Assembly: GCF_013003965.1 (NCBI RefSeq)
Contig: NZ_CP053069.1
Location: 1,457,419 to 1,521,418 of the forward strand
Length of the DNA stretch: 64,000 nucleotides
Reading direction: 5' to 3'
Source: Usitatibacter rugosus
GTDB lineage: Bacteria; Pseudomonadota; Gammaproteobacteria; Burkholderiales; Usitatibacteraceae
Made by a program: the position numbers and the translations under genes. The notes beneath the pieces are model-generated. The model ran no database searches. It was not told the DNA's origin and saw nothing but the letters and a program-made list of their open reading frames with translations. This document shows, one piece after another, positions 28,836 through 38,200 of the stretch (its first letter is position 1; every line of letters starts with the position of its first letter).

Positions 28836-30550
28836 CCGCGCGAGAGAACGCCGAGAGCTCGCTCCTCCCCGAGTCGTCGGGGATCCCGGCGTTCCCGGCC
28901 AAGCCCGGGGCCACGCCGGCCGAGCTGGGCCGGTCCCTCGAGACGCACTTCCTCTCCAAGCTCGAGTACCTCAACGCGATCGGCATCGCGCTCTCCCAGG
29001 AGCGCGACATCAACACCCTGCTGGAGACGATCCTCGTCGCGGCGAAGAACCTCACCCGCGCCGACGGCGGCACGCTCTACCGCCTGGTGGGCGACAAGCT
29101 GCAGTTCGAGATCGTGCGCACCGACAGCCTGTCGATCGCGATGGGCGGCACCTCGGGCAACCCGGTGCCGTTCTACCCCATCCCGCTGCACGACAAGGAC
29201 GGCAATCCCAACAAGACGATGATCGCCGCGTTCGCGGCGCTGAACCACAAGACGGTGAACGTCGCCGACGCGTACACGGAAGAAGGCTTCGACTTCTCCG
29301 GCACGCGCAACTTCGACAAGCGCACCGGCTACCGCTCGACCTCGTTCCTCACGGTGCCGATGAAGGACCACGAGGGCGAGATCATCGGCGTGCTGCAGCT
29401 GCTGAACGCCACGGACCCGACGACGAAGAAGGTCACCAGCTTCACCGAGGAGGACCAGCGCCTCGCCGAGTCGCTCGCCTCCCAGGCCGCCATCGCGCTC
29501 ACCAACCGCCTGCTGATCCAGCAGCTCGAGGTGCTGTTCGAATCCCTGATCGAGCTCATCAACACGGCGATCGACGAGAAGAGCCCCTACACGGGCGGGC
29601 ACTGCAAGCGCGTGCCGACGCTCACGATGATGCTCGCGGAGGCGGCCCACGCGGCCGGCGGCGCGCTCGCCGACTTCCGCATGAGCGACAAGGACCGCTA
29701 CGAGCTCAAGATCGCGGGCCTGCTGCACGACTGCGGCAAGATTACGACGCCGGTGCACGTGGTGGACAAGGCGACCAAGCTGCAGACCATCTGCGACCGC
29801 ATCGAGATGGTCGACACCCGCTTCGAGGTGCTGAAGCGCGACGCCGAGATCGAGATGCTGCACGGCAAGCAGCGCGCGCTGGGCGCCGACGACGAGGAAA
29901 GCGCGCTCCGGGCCGAGGAAGCGTTCCTCAAGAAGGTCGCGCAGTACGACGCCGACCGCGAATTCCTTCGCCGCATGAACGTCGGCGGCGAGCGCATGAG
30001 GCCCGAGGACCAGGCGCGCGTCTCGCAGATCGCGCGCTACACCTGGCGCAACGTCCGCGGCGAGCAGGACCGCTTCCTCTCCAAGGACGAGGAGACCAAC
30101 CTCAACATCCCGGCCGGCACGCTGAACGCCGACGAGCGCCAGATCATCAACCACCACATCATCGCGACCATCAAGATGCTCGAGGCGCTGCCCTGGCCGC
30201 GGCACCTCACCAACGTGCCCGAGTACGCCGGCGGCCACCACGAGCGCATGGACGGCAAGGGCTACCCCAAGGGCCTGCTGCGCGAGCAGATGAGCGTGCA
30301 GGCACGCGTGATGGGCATCGCCGACATCTTCGAGGCCCTCACCGCGAAGGACCGCCCCTACAAGCCCGGAAAGACGCTGTCCGAATCGCTCGGCATCCTC
30401 GGGCGCTTCAAGGAGAACGGCCACATCGATCCGGACCTCTTCGACATCTTCGTGCGCGAGAAGGTATACCTGCGCTACGCGCGCGAGTTCCTGGATCCGG
30501 AGCAGATCGACGACGTCGACGAACGCCTGATCCCGGGCTACAAACCCTAG
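28832..30550 (+). CDS. GAF-HD-GYP protein, probable cyclic di-GMP phosphodiesterase with insertion
   Basis: 572 residues starting at GTG 28832 inside the ATPase stop (GTGA). A GAF domain (about 45-225) shares the phrases RTGYRS and GVLQLLN with the GAF of the preceding ATPase. The HD-GYP domain has LLHDCGK (His299-Asp300), INHHIIATIKMLEAL and HHERMDGKGYPKG (GYP at 477-479). The spacing from HD to GYP is about 180 residues instead of the usual 60-70, owing to a charged, probably helical insertion (about 320-430). Predicted role: hydrolysis of cyclic di-GMP under control of a GAF ligand. Confidence 0.88.
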   Translation: MTARENAESSLLPESSGIPAFPAKPGATPAELGRSLETHFLSKLEYLNAIGIALSQERDINTLLETILVAAKNLTRADGGTLYRLVGDKLQFEIVRTDSLSIAMGGTSGNPVPFYPIPLHDKDGNPNKTMIAAFAALNHKTVNVADAYTEEGFDFSGTRNFDKRTGYRSTSFLTVPMKDHEGEIIGVLQLLNATDPTTKKVTSFTEEDQRLAESLASQAAIALTNRLLIQQLEVLFESLIELINTAIDEKSPYTGGHCKRVPTLTMMLAEAAHAAGGALADFRMSDKDRYELKIAGLLHDCGKITTPVHVVDKATKLQTICDRIEMVDTRFEVLKRDAEIEMLHGKQRALGADDEESALRAEEAFLKKVAQYDADREFLRRMNVGGERMRPEDQARVSQIARYTWRNVRGEQDRFLSKDEETNLNIPAGTLNADERQIINHHIIATIKMLEALPWPRHLTNVPEYAGGHHERMDGKGYPKGLLREQMSVQARVMGIADIFEALTAKDRPYKPGKTLSESLGILGRFKENGHIDPDLFDIFVREKVYLRYAREFLDPEQIDDVDERLIPGYKP

Positions 30551-30581
30551 CTTCCCCTTCGCTCCCCCACCTGGTTCACCC

Positions 30582-33500
30582 ATGACGACTCGAGTTCCCG
30601 TCGGAATCTTCTTTGCCCTGTTCACGGTTTCCGGTTTCGCCGGGCTGATCTACGAATCCATCTGGAGCCACTACCTCAAGCTGTTCCTGGGCCACGCGGC
30701 CTACGCACAGACGCTGGTGCTGGCGATCTTCATGGGCGGCATGGCATTGGGCTCGTGGCTCGTGAGCCGCTACACGGGACGGCTGCACAACCTCCTGCGC
30801 GGCTATGCGATCGCCGAGCTCGCGATCGGCCTCCTCGCGATCGTCTTCGACGGGTTCTTCCGCACGATCACCGCGTGGGCCTTCGACTCGGTGCTGCCGG
30901 CCCTGGGCGGCGGCGGCGCGGTCGACCCCTTCAAGTGGGCGCTGGCGACCTCGCTCATCCTCCCGGCCTCGGTCCTCCTCGGGACGACCTTTCCGCTGAT
31001 GAGCGGCGCGTTGATGCGGCTCTATCCGGAATCCGGCGGCCGCGCGCTCTCGATGCTCTATTTCACCAACAGCCTGGGCGCCGCGGTCGGCGTGCTGGCG
31101 AGCGGCTTCTTCCTCATCGATTTCGTCGGACTGCCGGGCACGATCCTCACCGCGGGCCTGTTGAACGTCGCGCTGGCTACCGTGGTGTGGGGGCTCGCGA
31201 AGAAAATGGTGCCCGTCGGGGAGCCAATGGCGGCGCCGGTGCCCGTAAGTGGCGGCACGGGAGGCTCCGGGCTCTACCGGGCCGTCCTCGGCGTCGCGAT
31301 GATCACGGGCGCCGCCTCGTTCGTCTACGAGATCTCGTGGATCCGCATGCTCACGCTGGGCCTGGGCGCCTCGAGCCACTCGTTCGAGGTCATGCTCGCG
31401 GCCTTCATCTTCGGCATGTCGCTGGGCGCATTTGCGCTTCGCAACCGAATGCCCGGCCCGGGCAGCGACATGGCATGGCTCGCCGTGCTGCTGGCGGCCA
31501 AGGCGGCCTTCGCGGTGTATGCGATCGGCGTGTACAGCGATGTCCTCGGCGTCGTCGAGTTCGCGATGGGCGCCACCTCCCGCACCGCGGGGGGCTACGT
31601 GATCATGACCGTGATGGGCTTCGTCGCCTCGGCGCTGCTCATGCTGCCCACCGCGTTCTGCGCCGGCATGACCCTCCCGCTCGCCACGCACGCCCTGACC
31701 GCGCGCGGCTTCGGCGAAGCCTCGATCGGCAAGGTGTACGCCTTCAACACGGCCGGCTGCATCGTGGGCGCGGTCCTCGCCACGCACGTCGGCATGGAAG
31801 CCTTCGGCGTGCAGGGGCTCACCGCCGCGGGAGCGCTCCTGGACTTCGGTCTCGCCGTCTTCGTCGCGGCCTTCGTCGCCGCGCCGCGGCATCGCGCCGC
31901 GTGGATCGCGGGGCTGGCACTGCTCTTCGCCGCGGGCGCGGCGGCGGTCGTGGCCGTGAAGCCCGACCAGCTGCGGATGAGCTCCGGCGTGTTCCGCTAC
32001 GGCAAGTTCCTCGACCCGCGCGCCGCGAACGTGGAGTACTACCGCGACGGCAAGACCGCGACCGTCTCGATGGTGCGGCAGGGTACGGGGCTTTCGATCC
32101 GCACCAACGGCAAGCCCGACGCGAGCGTCGAGATGAAGCCGAACGCGCAACCCTCGCCCGACGAGTCGACCATGCTGCTGATCGGCGCGCTGCCGCTCGC
32201 AATCAAGCCGGATGCGCAGACCGCGGCCGTGATCGGCTTCGGAGCGGGTCTCACGACGAACGCGCTCCTGGGTAGCCCGGTGATCCAGTCGGTGGACACG
32301 ATCGAGATCGAGCCCGCGATGGTCGAGGCCGCGAAGCTCTTCCGGCCGCACAACGAGCGCTCCTATTCCGATCCGCGCAGCCACGTGACGATCGAGGACG
32401 CCAAGACCTTCTTCGCCGCGAGAGCCGCCCGCTACGACCTCATCCTGTCCGAGCCGTCCAATCCCTGGGTGAGCGGTGTCGCCACGCTCTTCTCGCAGGA
32501 GTTCTACGCACAGGTCGGCCGCTATCTCAAGCCCAAGGGGCTCTTCGTCCAGTGGCTGCAGGAGTACGAGCTCAACATCGACCTCGCCTCGACCGTGTTC
32601 CAGGCGCTGGGCTCGCAGTTCGCGGACTATCGCGTCTTCCGCACCAACGCCAACGACCTCATCATCGTCGCGGTGAAGGAGGGCAAGGTGCCCGACATCG
32701 ACCCGAAGGTGCTGGAGTTTCCCGGCCTGCGGGGCGACCTCGAGCGGCTCGGCTTCGCCGGCGTGGACGACATCCGCGCGACGCTGATCGGGTCGCGGGC
32801 GACGCTGGAGCCACTCTTCTTCGGCCGTGTCGCCAACTCCGACTACTTTCCCGTGCTCGAGCAACGCGCTCCGCTCGCGCGCTTCATGAACGAAGACATC
32901 GCCGAGATCACGTGGCTGCCGATGCAGTACGTCCCCGCGGTGCCGCTGCGCGAGTCCGACCTGCGCGTGACCCGCGCCGCGCTCCGCGACCGGCTGGGCT
33001 CGCGCCATCCGCTGCGCCCGTACGCCGAGATCGCGGCCGAGGCCCTGGGCCTCTTCCTGGAGGGGAGCGCGGCCCGCACCCCGGATGTCACCGCCGACAG
33101 CCGCGCCTCGTTCCGCCTCGCGCACGAAGGGCTGCGCGACTGCACGATCGACCGCGAGGAGTGGTTCCGGGCGGCCGACGAGGTATTGCGCCTCACGATC
33201 TCGCGCCTCGCGCGCGAGGAGGGCGAGCTCGCGCTCGCGGCCATCGAGCGCTCGCCCTGCGCTTCGAAGCTGACCGCCGCGCAGCGCCTGCAGCTGGACC
33301 TGCATCGTGCGGTCAACGCCCGCGACGGCCGTCGCATGGCGGAGCTCGCCACGCAGGCATTGGCGCTTCCGGGCCTGCGTCCCGAGGTCGCGCCCCTCAT
33401 CGTCCTCAACGCGATGGTCGGCACGCTCGCCTCGAACCCCGGGCCCGCGGCCCTGGAGATCTGGCGGATCCACGCCCACCGCATTCCGCTACGCCAGTCG

Positions 33501-33587
33501 AAACAGATCCTGACGAGGCTCGTCGTCGCGCAAGCGCTGCAGCAGGCCAATGCGCCGCCGGCCGGCAGTCCCGCGTCTCCCCGGTAA
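30582..33587 (+). CDS. fused MFS / spermidine-synthase-like membrane protein, copy 1
   Basis: 1001 residues. About 1-460 form a multi-pass membrane region (ALFTVSGFAGLIYESIWSHY, TLVLAIFMGGMALGSWLVSR). About 490-760 form a SpeE-like Rossmann domain with GFGAGLTTNALLG near 550, TIEIEPAMVEAA and SEPSNPWVSGVATLF near 623. The last 230 residues are an uncharacterised soluble tail with two Cys-containing helices. The reaction is not established: the family resembles aminopropyltransferases but lacks most putrescine-binding residues. It lies 31 bases after the HD-GYP gene and is followed after 28 bases by a paralogue. Confidence 0.82.
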   Translation: MTTRVPVGIFFALFTVSGFAGLIYESIWSHYLKLFLGHAAYAQTLVLAIFMGGMALGSWLVSRYTGRLHNLLRGYAIAELAIGLLAIVFDGFFRTITAWAFDSVLPALGGGGAVDPFKWALATSLILPASVLLGTTFPLMSGALMRLYPESGGRALSMLYFTNSLGAAVGVLASGFFLIDFVGLPGTILTAGLLNVALATVVWGLAKKMVPVGEPMAAPVPVSGGTGGSGLYRAVLGVAMITGAASFVYEISWIRMLTLGLGASSHSFEVMLAAFIFGMSLGAFALRNRMPGPGSDMAWLAVLLAAKAAFAVYAIGVYSDVLGVVEFAMGATSRTAGGYVIMTVMGFVASALLMLPTAFCAGMTLPLATHALTARGFGEASIGKVYAFNTAGCIVGAVLATHVGMEAFGVQGLTAAGALLDFGLAVFVAAFVAAPRHRAAWIAGLALLFAAGAAAVVAVKPDQLRMSSGVFRYGKFLDPRAANVEYYRDGKTATVSMVRQGTGLSIRTNGKPDASVEMKPNAQPSPDESTMLLIGALPLAIKPDAQTAAVIGFGAGLTTNALLGSPVIQSVDTIEIEPAMVEAAKLFRPHNERSYSDPRSHVTIEDAKTFFAARAARYDLILSEPSNPWVSGVATLFSQEFYAQVGRYLKPKGLFVQWLQEYELNIDLASTVFQALGSQFADYRVFRTNANDLIIVAVKEGKVPDIDPKVLEFPGLRGDLERLGFAGVDDIRATLIGSRATLEPLFFGRVANSDYFPVLEQRAPLARFMNEDIAEITWLPMQYVPAVPLRESDLRVTRAALRDRLGSRHPLRPYAEIAAEALGLFLEGSAARTPDVTADSRASFRLAHEGLRDCTIDREEWFRAADEVLRLTISRLAREEGELALAAIERSPCASKLTAAQRLQLDLHRAVNARDGRRMAELATQALALPGLRPEVAPLIVLNAMVGTLASNPGPAALEIWRIHAHRIPLRQSKQILTRLVVAQALQQANAPPAGSPASPR

Positions 33588-33615
33588 GGCATGAATCCTG
33601 CTCTAGATCCTTCCC

Positions 33616-36600
33616 ATGACTAAACGCATCCCCGTCGGTGTCTTCTTCGCGCTCTTCACGGTCTCGGGTTTCGCGGGCCTGATCTACGAATCGATCTGGA
33701 GCCATTACCTCAAGCTGTTCCTGGGGCATGCGGCCTACGCGCAGACGCTCGTGCTCGCGATCTTCATGGGCGGCATGGCCCTGGGCTCGTGGCTGGTGAG
33801 CCGGTTCACGCATCGCGTGCGCAACCTCCTGCTGGGCTATGCGCTCGCGGAGCTCGGCATCGGCCTGCTCGCGGTGATCTTCCACGCCACCTTCGTCGCG
33901 GCGAGCAACTGGAGCTTCGAGACCGTGCTGCCGGCGCTGGGAAGCCCGGGGCTCATCACCCTCTTCAAATGGTCGCTCGCCTCGCTGCTCATCCTTCCCG
34001 CGTCCGTGCTGCTGGGCTCCACGTTCCCCCTGATGAGCGCCGGCATCATGCGCGCGTTCCCGGGCGAATCGAGCAGCACGCTCGCGTGGCTCTACTTCAC
34101 CAACAGCCTCGGCGCCTCGATCGGCGTGCTCGCGAGCGGCTTCTTCCTGCTCGAGCGGCTGGGCCTGCCCGGGACGATCCTCACCGCGGGGCTGCTCAAC
34201 TGCGCACTCGCCGCCGTGGTCTGGTTGCTCTCCAAGCGCGTCGGCGACATCGAGGCCCCGGCCGATGCGATGCCGAAGACCGGCGGCACGTCGCTGCGCA
34301 TCGTGCGGGGCATCCAGATCCTCGCGTTCTTCACCGGCGCGGCCTCGTTCATGTACGAGATCGCCTGGATCCGCATGCTGAGCCTGGGGCTCGGGGCTTC
34401 GAGCCACGCGTTCGAGGTCATGCTCTCGGCCTTCATCCTCGGCATGTCGCTGGGCGGGTTCGTGCTCGCGGTGAAGGCGCCGCGCGGCGACAGCGACCTC
34501 AAGTGGCTGAGCAGCGTCCTCGTCGCCAAGGGCATCCTCGCGGTCCTCGCGATCGGGGCGTACACGCTGGTCCTCGACCTCATCGGCTGGCTGATGATGG
34601 GCCTGCGCAATTCCGACGAAGGCTATGCGCTGTACAACGTGTCGAGCCTCTTCGTCTCGATGCTGCTGATGTTCCCGGCGGCCTTCTGCGCCGGCATGAC
34701 GCTCCCGCTCGCCACCGCGGCGCTGATCCGTCGAGGCGGCGGCGAGGCCTCGATCGGGCGCGTGTATGCAGCGAACACGGCGGGTTGCATCTTCGGCGCG
34801 GCCTTCGCCACCCACGCCGGCATGGAGCTGCTGGGCGTGAAGGGACTCACGGGCTTGGGGGCCGGATTCGACATCGCGCTGGGCGCGCTGGTCGCGATCC
34901 TGGCTTCCGCCGGCTTCAGCATGCGCACGGCCGCGACGCTCGGCGGCATCGCCATCGCGTCCGCGATCGCGTTCGCGAGCTTCCCGCTCGACCAGCTGAA
35001 GATGGCCTCGGGCGTTTTCCGGCACGGCAGCTTCCTCGATCCGAAGGCATCGAAGGTGGAGTTCTACAAGGATGGCAGGACGGCGACCATCTCCGTCACC
35101 TCCGATGGATCGCTGCGGTCGATCCGCACCAACGGCAAGCCGGACGCGGGCATCCAGATGAACCCGGCGAAGCTGCCGGCCGCCGACGAGAGCACGATGA
35201 TCGTCGCCGGCGCCCTGTCGTTCGCCTTCAATCCGGAGCTCCAGACGGCCGCGAACATCGGCTTCGGCTCGGGCCTCACCACGGCCACGATGCTGAACAT
35301 GCCGAAGTTGCGCCTGGTCGACACGATCGAGATCGAGCCGGCGATGGTGGAGGGCGCGCGTGTCTTCGAGCCGCGCAACAGCTCCGCCTACACCGATCCG
35401 CGGAGCCACATCCGCATCGAGGATGCGAAGACCTTCTTCGCCTCCACGCAGGCGCGCTACGACGTCATCGTCTCGGAGCCATCCAATCCGTGGGTGAGCG
35501 GCGTGGCGACGCTCTTCTCCGACGAGTTCTACTCGCGCATCGGCCGGCACATCAACGACAACGGCATGCTCGTGCAGTGGGTGCACTACTACGAGACCGA
35601 CATCGACATCATGGGGTCGATCCTGAAGGCCCTGGGGCGCAACTTCAGCGACTACGTGATCTACACCCCCCAGTCGGGCGACATCCTCGTGCTCGCCGTG
35701 AAGCACGGCCGGGTTCCCCCGCCGAGCGACGCACTCTTCCGCACGCCCGCGATGAAGGCCTCGCTCGAGCGGCTCGGGGTACGTTCCCTGAACGAGCTGG
35801 TGTTGCATCGCGTGGCCTCGCGCCGCGTGATCGAGCCGCTGGTGGAGCAGACGCGCTATCCGGCGAACTCGGACTACTTCCCCGTCGTCGACTTGAACGC
35901 CTCGCGGGCACGCTTTCGCCGCTCGTCGGCGGGGGACATCGCCGAGATCCCGCGCGCGTTCGTGCCGTTCGAATCGCTGGTCGACGGCGACGCGCGCGTG
36001 ACGCTGGAGGATTTCGAGCGCAAGCGCCCCTACAGCTCGAACCGCATCGAGGATGCGCTGATCGCCGTGGGGTTCGCCGACTTCTTCCTGACCGGCGCCA
36101 GCGACCAGGCCGCGCGCGTCCCAATTTCTTCGCGCACGCAGATCGCGTTGGCCCGGGCGGGCTTGAAGCAGTGCGAGATCGATCCCTCGCTGTGGGCCGA
36201 TGCGATCGAGGGCACCACCCGGGCGATCGCGCAGGCGCTTCGCGGCAAGGTGCTCGATCGCATCTTCGGCGAGATCTGGGATTCTCCCTGCTTCAAGAAG
36301 CTGCCCGCCGCCGAGCGGGGGCGTATCGAGCTCTATCGCGCGCTCGCCTATCACGACGCGAAAGCGATGCGCGAGGTCTCGGATCGCCTCGCGGCCATGC
36401 CTCACCGCTGGTCGCCCGACGACCTCGCGGTGATCGCGTTGACCGGAGTCTGCGTACGCGTGCTCGAAGGTGATCTCGCCGGAGCCCGTGCCCTCTGGGA
36501 GTCCGTCCGTGAGCTCATTCCGCGGCAGGTCAGCAACGCATTCACAACGCGAGTCATCCTGGCCCACATCCCGAAGCTCGGGGAAGCCCGGGCACCTGCA

Positions 36601-36651
36601 CCGGTCACCGGGGCGCCCGCGGCCCCGGCGACACCCGCGACACCGAAGTGA
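33616..36651 (+). CDS. fused MFS / spermidine-synthase-like membrane protein, copy 2
   Basis: 1011 residues, the same architecture as the upstream gene and nearly identical to it over the first 60 residues (AGLIYESIWSHYLKLFLGHA). Rossmann motifs are GFGSGLTTATMLN near 547, IEIEPAMVEGARVF and SEPSNPWVSGVATLF. Divergence is strongest in the C-terminal tail. Clearly a tandem duplication. It ends with a Pro/Ala/Thr-rich tail. The pilin locus starts 270 bases downstream. Confidence 0.82.
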   Translation: MTKRIPVGVFFALFTVSGFAGLIYESIWSHYLKLFLGHAAYAQTLVLAIFMGGMALGSWLVSRFTHRVRNLLLGYALAELGIGLLAVIFHATFVAASNWSFETVLPALGSPGLITLFKWSLASLLILPASVLLGSTFPLMSAGIMRAFPGESSSTLAWLYFTNSLGASIGVLASGFFLLERLGLPGTILTAGLLNCALAAVVWLLSKRVGDIEAPADAMPKTGGTSLRIVRGIQILAFFTGAASFMYEIAWIRMLSLGLGASSHAFEVMLSAFILGMSLGGFVLAVKAPRGDSDLKWLSSVLVAKGILAVLAIGAYTLVLDLIGWLMMGLRNSDEGYALYNVSSLFVSMLLMFPAAFCAGMTLPLATAALIRRGGGEASIGRVYAANTAGCIFGAAFATHAGMELLGVKGLTGLGAGFDIALGALVAILASAGFSMRTAATLGGIAIASAIAFASFPLDQLKMASGVFRHGSFLDPKASKVEFYKDGRTATISVTSDGSLRSIRTNGKPDAGIQMNPAKLPAADESTMIVAGALSFAFNPELQTAANIGFGSGLTTATMLNMPKLRLVDTIEIEPAMVEGARVFEPRNSSAYTDPRSHIRIEDAKTFFASTQARYDVIVSEPSNPWVSGVATLFSDEFYSRIGRHINDNGMLVQWVHYYETDIDIMGSILKALGRNFSDYVIYTPQSGDILVLAVKHGRVPPPSDALFRTPAMKASLERLGVRSLNELVLHRVASRRVIEPLVEQTRYPANSDYFPVVDLNASRARFRRSSAGDIAEIPRAFVPFESLVDGDARVTLEDFERKRPYSSNRIEDALIAVGFADFFLTGASDQAARVPISSRTQIALARAGLKQCEIDPSLWADAIEGTTRAIAQALRGKVLDRIFGEIWDSPCFKKLPAAERGRIELYRALAYHDAKAMREVSDRLAAMPHRWSPDDLAVIALTGVCVRVLEGDLAGARALWESVRELIPRQVSNAFTTRVILAHIPKLGEARAPAPVTGAPAAPATPATPK

Positions 36652-36919
36652 CGAAGTACGGCACCTGCGGACACTGCGGGGCAACGAGGGCGTCGCCAAA
36701 CAGCGCCACACAGCGGGCATGGAGCGCGGATCGCGATCCGTGAGCCTCGCCTCGCCTCGCAGGATCCGTCCAAGTAATTGATTTTTAGTTGGAAAACTCC
36801 GTTTCGGGCATTGAACCCGGCGGGGCCCGCCAACCCCTCCAGCTGGCATGCGCGTTGCATTATCGCGAGCAGCCCGCAAGGGCGGCCCTCTTCATTTTCA
36901 ACCCCGACAGGAGCACCTC
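36652..36919. other. intergenic leader of first pilin gene
   Basis: 268 bases without a gene. Features: AAGTAATTGATTTT (36772-36785), which recurs upstream of pilin 2; a sigma-54 promoter (36844-36859); and AGGAG (36909-36913) as pilin 1 ribosome-binding site. No terminator is visible after the preceding gene. Confidence 0.6.
36844..36859 (+). promoter_or_regulatory. sigma-54 promoter of pilin gene 1
   Basis: TGGCATGCGCGTTGCA: the -24 GG and -12 GC are separated by exactly ten bases, matching the RpoN consensus TGGCAC-N5-TTGC. The transcript would start near 36870 with a leader of about 50 bases. PilR-type activators drive such promoters at major pilin genes. Confidence 0.88.
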
Positions 36920-37378
36920 ATGACCAAGAAACAATCGGGCTTCACCCTGATCGAACTGATGATCGTGGTGGCCATCATCGGCATCCTTGCCGCCGTCGCC
37001 ATCCCGGCCTACCAGGACTACCTGAAGCGCTCGAAGATCACGGAAGTCGCGGCTGCTGCTGCCGCCTGCAAGACGTCGCTCTCCGAGTACATCGCTTCGA
37101 AGAACGCCTTCCCGACCAGCGCCGACGTCGCGGGCTGCTCGACGCAGGAAACCCAGTACGTGAAGACCCTGGCTGTCACCAACGGCGAAATCGCCGTCGA
37201 GATCCAGAAGGTCGACACCAAGGTCGACGCCAAGCACCTCTACCTGACCGCGATGAACGATTCCGCCGCGTCGGTCGTTGCCGCCGCTGGCGACTCGATC
37301 GCCTCGTGGAAGTGCGGCACGGAAGCCGGTGCCACCGAGTACAAGTTCTTCCCGGCGAACTGCCGCCAGGCCAAGTAA
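36920..37378 (+). CDS. pilA: type IV major pilin, copy 1
   Basis: 152 residues. A 7-residue class IVa leader (MTKKQSG) is cut before Phe, followed by [20 protein letters not shown] with Glu5. The mature protein is about 145 residues with four Cys; the last two (WKCGTE and ANCRQAK) bracket the C-terminal disulfide loop. The start is set by AGGAG seven bases before ATG 36920. It has its own sigma-54 promoter and terminator. Copies 2 and 3 differ mainly in the leader and near residues 66-69. Confidence 0.93.
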   Translation: MTKKQSGFTLIELMIVVAIIGILAAVAIPAYQDYLKRSKITEVAAAAAACKTSLSEYIASKNAFPTSADVAGCSTQETQYVKTLAVTNGEIAVEIQKVDTKVDAKHLYLTAMNDSAASVVAAAGDSIASWKCGTEAGATEYKFFPANCRQAK

Positions 37379-37400
37379 CTTCGTAGTACCGGAGCACGAA

Positions 37401-37432
37401 GGGCGAGAGGCGACTCTCGCCCTTTTTCTTTT
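37401..37432 (+). terminator. rho-independent terminator after pilin 1
   Basis: Stem GGGCGAGAG (37401-37409) / CTCTCGCCC (37414-37422), loop GCGA, then a T-rich run. The same nine-base stem occurs after all three pilin genes. Confidence 0.92.
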
Positions 37433-37688
37433 CGCCGGACTGACGGCGGACGGCACCTGATGACCATCCGGGGCGGCAGTGCTGTCGCCAAATGGCGTCG
37501 CCCAAACCGGGGGTGGCGGAGTCCCTCCGGGCCCGGAGGCCAAACCCGGTATAAGTAACTGATTGTAAAGTCCTACACGGTGTCTTTCAGCCGTAGCAAA
37601 GGGCTTCGGAGCGCTTGGCACAGGGGTTGCTCCTATCCGTTCAGCCCCGCGAGGGCGACCCGAATAACCCCCAAAGGAGCACTCACTC
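37433..37688. other. intergenic region between pilins 1 and 2
   Basis: 256 bases without a gene between terminator 1 and pilin 2. It holds AAGTAACTGATTGT (37553-37566), similar to the element before pilin 1, the sigma-54 site at 37616-37631, and AAAGGAG (37674-37680) as ribosome-binding site. Confidence 0.6.
37616..37631 (+). promoter_or_regulatory. sigma-54 promoter of pilin gene 2
   Basis: TGGCACAGGGGTTGCT: GG-N10-GC spacing is exact and both halves match the RpoN consensus. It lies 58 bases before the pilin 2 ATG, a similar distance to that in copies 1 and 3. Confidence 0.88.
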
Positions 37689-38144
37689 ATGAAGAAGCAA
37701 TCCGGCTTCACCCTCATCGAACTGATGATCGTGGTGGCCATCATTGGCATTCTCGCCGCCGTCGCGATCCCGGCCTACCAGGACTACCTGAAGCGCTCGA
37801 AGATCACGGAAGTGGCCGCTGCCGCCGCTGCCTGCAAGACCTCGCTGTCCGAGTACATCGCTTCGAAGAACGCGTTCCCGGCCAACGCCGACAACGCCGG
37901 CTGCTCGACGCAAGCCACGCAATACGTGAAGACCCTGGCTGTCACCAACGGCGAGATCGCCGTCGAAATCCAGAAGGTCGACACCAAGGTCGACGCCAAG
38001 CACCTCTACCTGACCGCGATGAATGATTCCTCCGCGTCCGTGGTTGCCGCTGCCGGCGACTCGATCGCTTCGTGGAAGTGCGGCACGGAAGCCGGTGCCA
38101 CCGAGTACAAGTTCTTCCCGGCCAACTGCCGCCAGGCCAAGTAA
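37689..38144 (+). CDS. pilA: type IV major pilin, copy 2
   Basis: 151 residues, with leader MKKQSG cut before FTLIEL. It differs from copy 1 by one residue less in the leader, AN..N instead of TS..V around residues 65-68, Ala for Glu in the TQATQYVK stretch, and Ser for Ala in NDSSASV. The C-terminal 40 residues are the same. Own sigma-54 promoter, ribosome-binding site AAAGGAG and terminator. Confidence 0.93.
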   Translation: MKKQSGFTLIELMIVVAIIGILAAVAIPAYQDYLKRSKITEVAAAAAACKTSLSEYIASKNAFPANADNAGCSTQATQYVKTLAVTNGEIAVEIQKVDTKVDAKHLYLTAMNDSSASVVAAAGDSIASWKCGTEAGATEYKFFPANCRQAK

Positions 38145-38168
38145 TTCCGCAGTAACGCGACACCGAAG

Positions 38169-38200
38169 GGGCGAGAGGAAACTCTCGCCCTTTTGCTTTT
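38169..38200 (+). terminator. rho-independent terminator after pilin 2
   Basis: Stem GGGCGAGAG (38169-38177) / CTCTCGCCC (38182-38190), loop GAAA, followed by TTTTGCTTTT. Confidence 0.92.
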
